Of a stretch of DNA of 7,008 bases, positions 5,700 through 7,008 are shown piece by piece (position 1 is the stretch's first letter; each line of letters opens with the position of its first letter). The notes under the pieces are model-generated. The model made no database searches, had not been told where the DNA came from, and worked only from the letters and a program-made list of their open reading frames with translations. The stretch is from an uncultured Eubacteriales bacterium (GTDB lineage: Bacteria; Bacillota; Clostridia; Lachnospirales; Lachnospiraceae), in NCBI GenBank assembly GCA_900321525.1, contig ONWL01000077.1:1-7008 (forward strand), given 5' to 3'. Made by a program: the position numbers and the translations under genes.

Positions 5700-6395
5700 A
5701 TGGCAAAGATTTTAATTGTGGATGATGAGAAGATGATTGTAAAAGGACTACGTTTTGCTTTGATACAGGAGCAGTACGAGGTGGATTGTGCCTATGATGG
5801 GGAAGAAGCAGTAGAGTATGCCAGGAAGACAGAGTATGATGCTGTTTTGCTGGATTTGATGCTGCCCAAGTTAGACGGCATGCAGGTATGCCAGCAAATT
5901 CGGGAATTTTCTAATATGCCCATTTTGATGCTCACTGCAAAAGGGGAGGATATGGATAAAATTTTAGGCTTCGAATATGGGGCAGATGACTATATCACCA
6001 AACCATTCAATATTGTAGAGGTAAAGGCACGTATCAAAGCCATCATTCGTAGAAACAATCAGGCAAAGGTGATTGTAAAAGAACCGGAGCAGACACAGAA
6101 AGTGGTAAGCGGCAGTCTTTCTCTGGATTGTGAAAGCCGCCGGGTATTCATTGAGGGCAAAGAGGTCAATGTCACAGCAAAAGAATTTGATCTTTTGGAA
6201 CTGTTGGCTTCTAATCCCAATAAAGTGTACAGCCGGGAAAATCTGCTGAATATTGTATGGGGATACGAGTATCCAGGTGATGTCCGCACCGTAGACGTAC
6301 ATATCAGACGCTTGCGTGAAAAGATTGAGAAAAATCCCAGCGATCCAAAGTATGTATATACCAAGTGGGGAGTAGGTTATTATTTCAAAGGTTAA
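5700..6395 (+). CDS. OmpR/PhoB-family response regulator, VicR/WalR-like
   Basis: The 231-residue protein is a full-length two-domain transcription factor. The receiver domain (1-120) has the acidic pair Asp8/Asp9, the phospho-acceptor Asp52 in LLDLMLP, the switch Thr79 in MLTAKG and Lys101 in TKPF. After a short linker (about 121-133), the winged-helix domain (about 134-230) shows TAKEFDLLELL, the DVRTVDVHIRRLREKIE recognition region and the wing WGVGYYF. The DNA-binding half resembles VicR/WalR-type regulators, but so do many clostridial OmpR regulators, so no symbol is given. It begins 34 bases after the comEA-like stop, with purine-rich AGGTGG (5682-5687) and GAGGG (5692-5696) upstream, so it may be co-transcribed with that gene. 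A sensor kinase follows almost at once and is its evident partner. The controlled genes are unknown. Confidence 0.93.
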   Translation: MAKILIVDDEKMIVKGLRFALIQEQYEVDCAYDGEEAVEYARKTEYDAVLLDLMLPKLDGMQVCQQIREFSNMPILMLTAKGEDMDKILGFEYGADDYITKPFNIVEVKARIKAIIRRNNQAKVIVKEPEQTQKVVSGSLSLDCESRRVFIEGKEVNVTAKEFDLLELLASNPNKVYSRENLLNIVWGYEYPGDVRTVDVHIRRLREKIEKNPSDPKYVYTKWGVGYYFKG

Positions 6396-6414
6396 GCGCA
6401 GATTTTGGGAAATA

Positions 6415-7008
6415 GTGCGGAATTTCCGATTGAATCTGTTGGTATTGATTTTGCTCATTGGTTTTTTCCCTTGTATGTTTCTGAAATGGTTTATGTTGGA
6501 CATATACAGAACCCAATTGATCAGTGACCAGAAGGAAAAAATGAAATATACGGCTCAGAATATGGCAAATCAGTGTGGCAATACCGCTTTTTTGGATGGA
6601 CAGATGGATTCTATTTTGCTGGCAGAGATTAACCAGATGGCAGATGTGTACAGTGGTCGTATTTTTGTGGTAAATGAGAGTTATGGGATTGTATTGGATA
6701 CGGCTTCTTTGTATGAAGACAGAACCTGTGTTTCTGATGAGGTTTTTCGCTGTATGACAGGTAACAGCAGTATAGTAGAGGCATCTGATCGCCATTATAT
6801 GAGTTTTGCATTGCCCATTACCATTTCTGATCAGGATGGGAATGGAAAGCAGCAGATTGTGGGTGTATTGGTGTTTGGAGCATCTACACAGTCTATTGCC
6901 TCCATTGTAGATGTGATGAATGAAAAGGCAAATGTACTGCTTTTGCTGGGATTTTTGCTGTTGAGTGTGTTTGCATACGGCATGTCTGGGGTGTTTGCGA
7001 CTCCGTTT
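6415..7008 (+). CDS. Sensor histidine kinase, N-terminal part (3' partial)
   Basis: The frame runs open to the right edge; about 198 codons are visible. From GTG 6415 there is a first helix (about 5-27). An extracytoplasmic sensor region of about 140 residues follows (about 30-172) with a PAS/Cache-like strand pattern, including YSGRIFVVNESYGIVLDT and a later VGVLVFGAS. A second helix starts at about 174 and ends in ATPF, where a HAMP domain normally begins. The HisKA and ATPase domains lie beyond the window. The position right after the response regulator fits a two-component operon. The start is uncertain: there is no ATG near. GTG 6415 lies 19 bases after the regulator stop with a weak GGGA upstream, while the frame is open back to the TAG at 6373, so an ATT at 6379 or 6382 overlapping the regulator is conceivable. 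The ligand is unknown. Confidence 0.82.
   Translation, partial: MRNFRLNLLVLILLIGFFPCMFLKWFMLDIYRTQLISDQKEKMKYTAQNMANQCGNTAFLDGQMDSILLAEINQMADVYSGRIFVVNESYGIVLDTASLYEDRTCVSDEVFRCMTGNSSIVEASDRHYMSFALPITISDQDGNGKQQIVGVLVFGASTQSIASIVDVMNEKANVLLLLGFLLLSVFAYGMSGVFATPF

Noticed and set aside
5964..6503. 179-codon minus-strand frame over the response regulator
   Set aside because: It is antisense to a response regulator with all catalytic residues intact; no domain and no ribosome site.
6385..6795. 136-codon minus-strand frame over the sensor kinase
   Set aside because: It is antisense to the kinase N-terminus, whose helix-sensor-helix layout is coherent; the reverse product is Cys/His-rich and patternless.
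1..7008. CRISPR array, tRNA, insertion sequence or phage genes
   Set aside because: No regularly spaced repeats, cloverleaf-like segments, transposase motifs or terminal inverted repeats were seen on either strand.

Overview
The window looks like part of a Firmicutes chromosome, most likely from a gut Clostridia of the Lachnospiraceae type. The grounds are a low-to-mid GC content, strong GGAGG ribosome binding sites, sigma-A-like promoters, a class D-type sortase and an OmpR/histidine kinase pair of clostridial style. The taxonomic placement is inference from protein style, not from a marker gene. Every gene I can support lies on the + strand.

Left part (1-1575): the 3' end of a large ATP/PEP-utilising phosphotransferase of the pyruvate phosphate dikinase type is followed by a class I glutamine amidotransferase-like hydrolase. 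This pairing matches two consecutive steps of cytidine diphosphoramidate synthesis known from the Campylobacter jejuni capsule: glutamine kinase (Cj1418 type) and gamma-glutamyl-CDP-amidate hydrolase (Cj1417 type). The window therefore probably shows the right end of a surface-polysaccharide phosphoramidate cluster.

Junction (1576-2010): directly after that pair lies a 50-codon remnant of the C-terminus of a BMP/Nup-type ABC transporter permease, with no start and the rest of the gene missing. It looks like a recombination scar that marks the cluster boundary. A sigma-A-like promoter and a leader of about 145 bases follow.

Middle (2011-4394): a small secreted protein carries a C-terminal membrane anchor and a basic tail. 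Next come its probable dedicated class D-type sortase and a four-helix membrane protein of unknown role. A 13-bp stem followed by a T-run lies between substrate and sortase. It overlaps the first sortase codons and may act as an attenuator that keeps sortase below substrate. The substrate's sorting signal is not a standard LPxTG.

Right part (4469-7008): a YdcZ/DUF606 small DMT-family transporter, then a ComEA-like competence protein (SLBB plus helix-hairpin-helix) with its own promoter. The window ends with an OmpR/VicR-like response regulator and the first ~200 codons of its partner sensor kinase, cut by the window edge. No tRNA, rRNA, CRISPR array, insertion sequence or transposase was seen.
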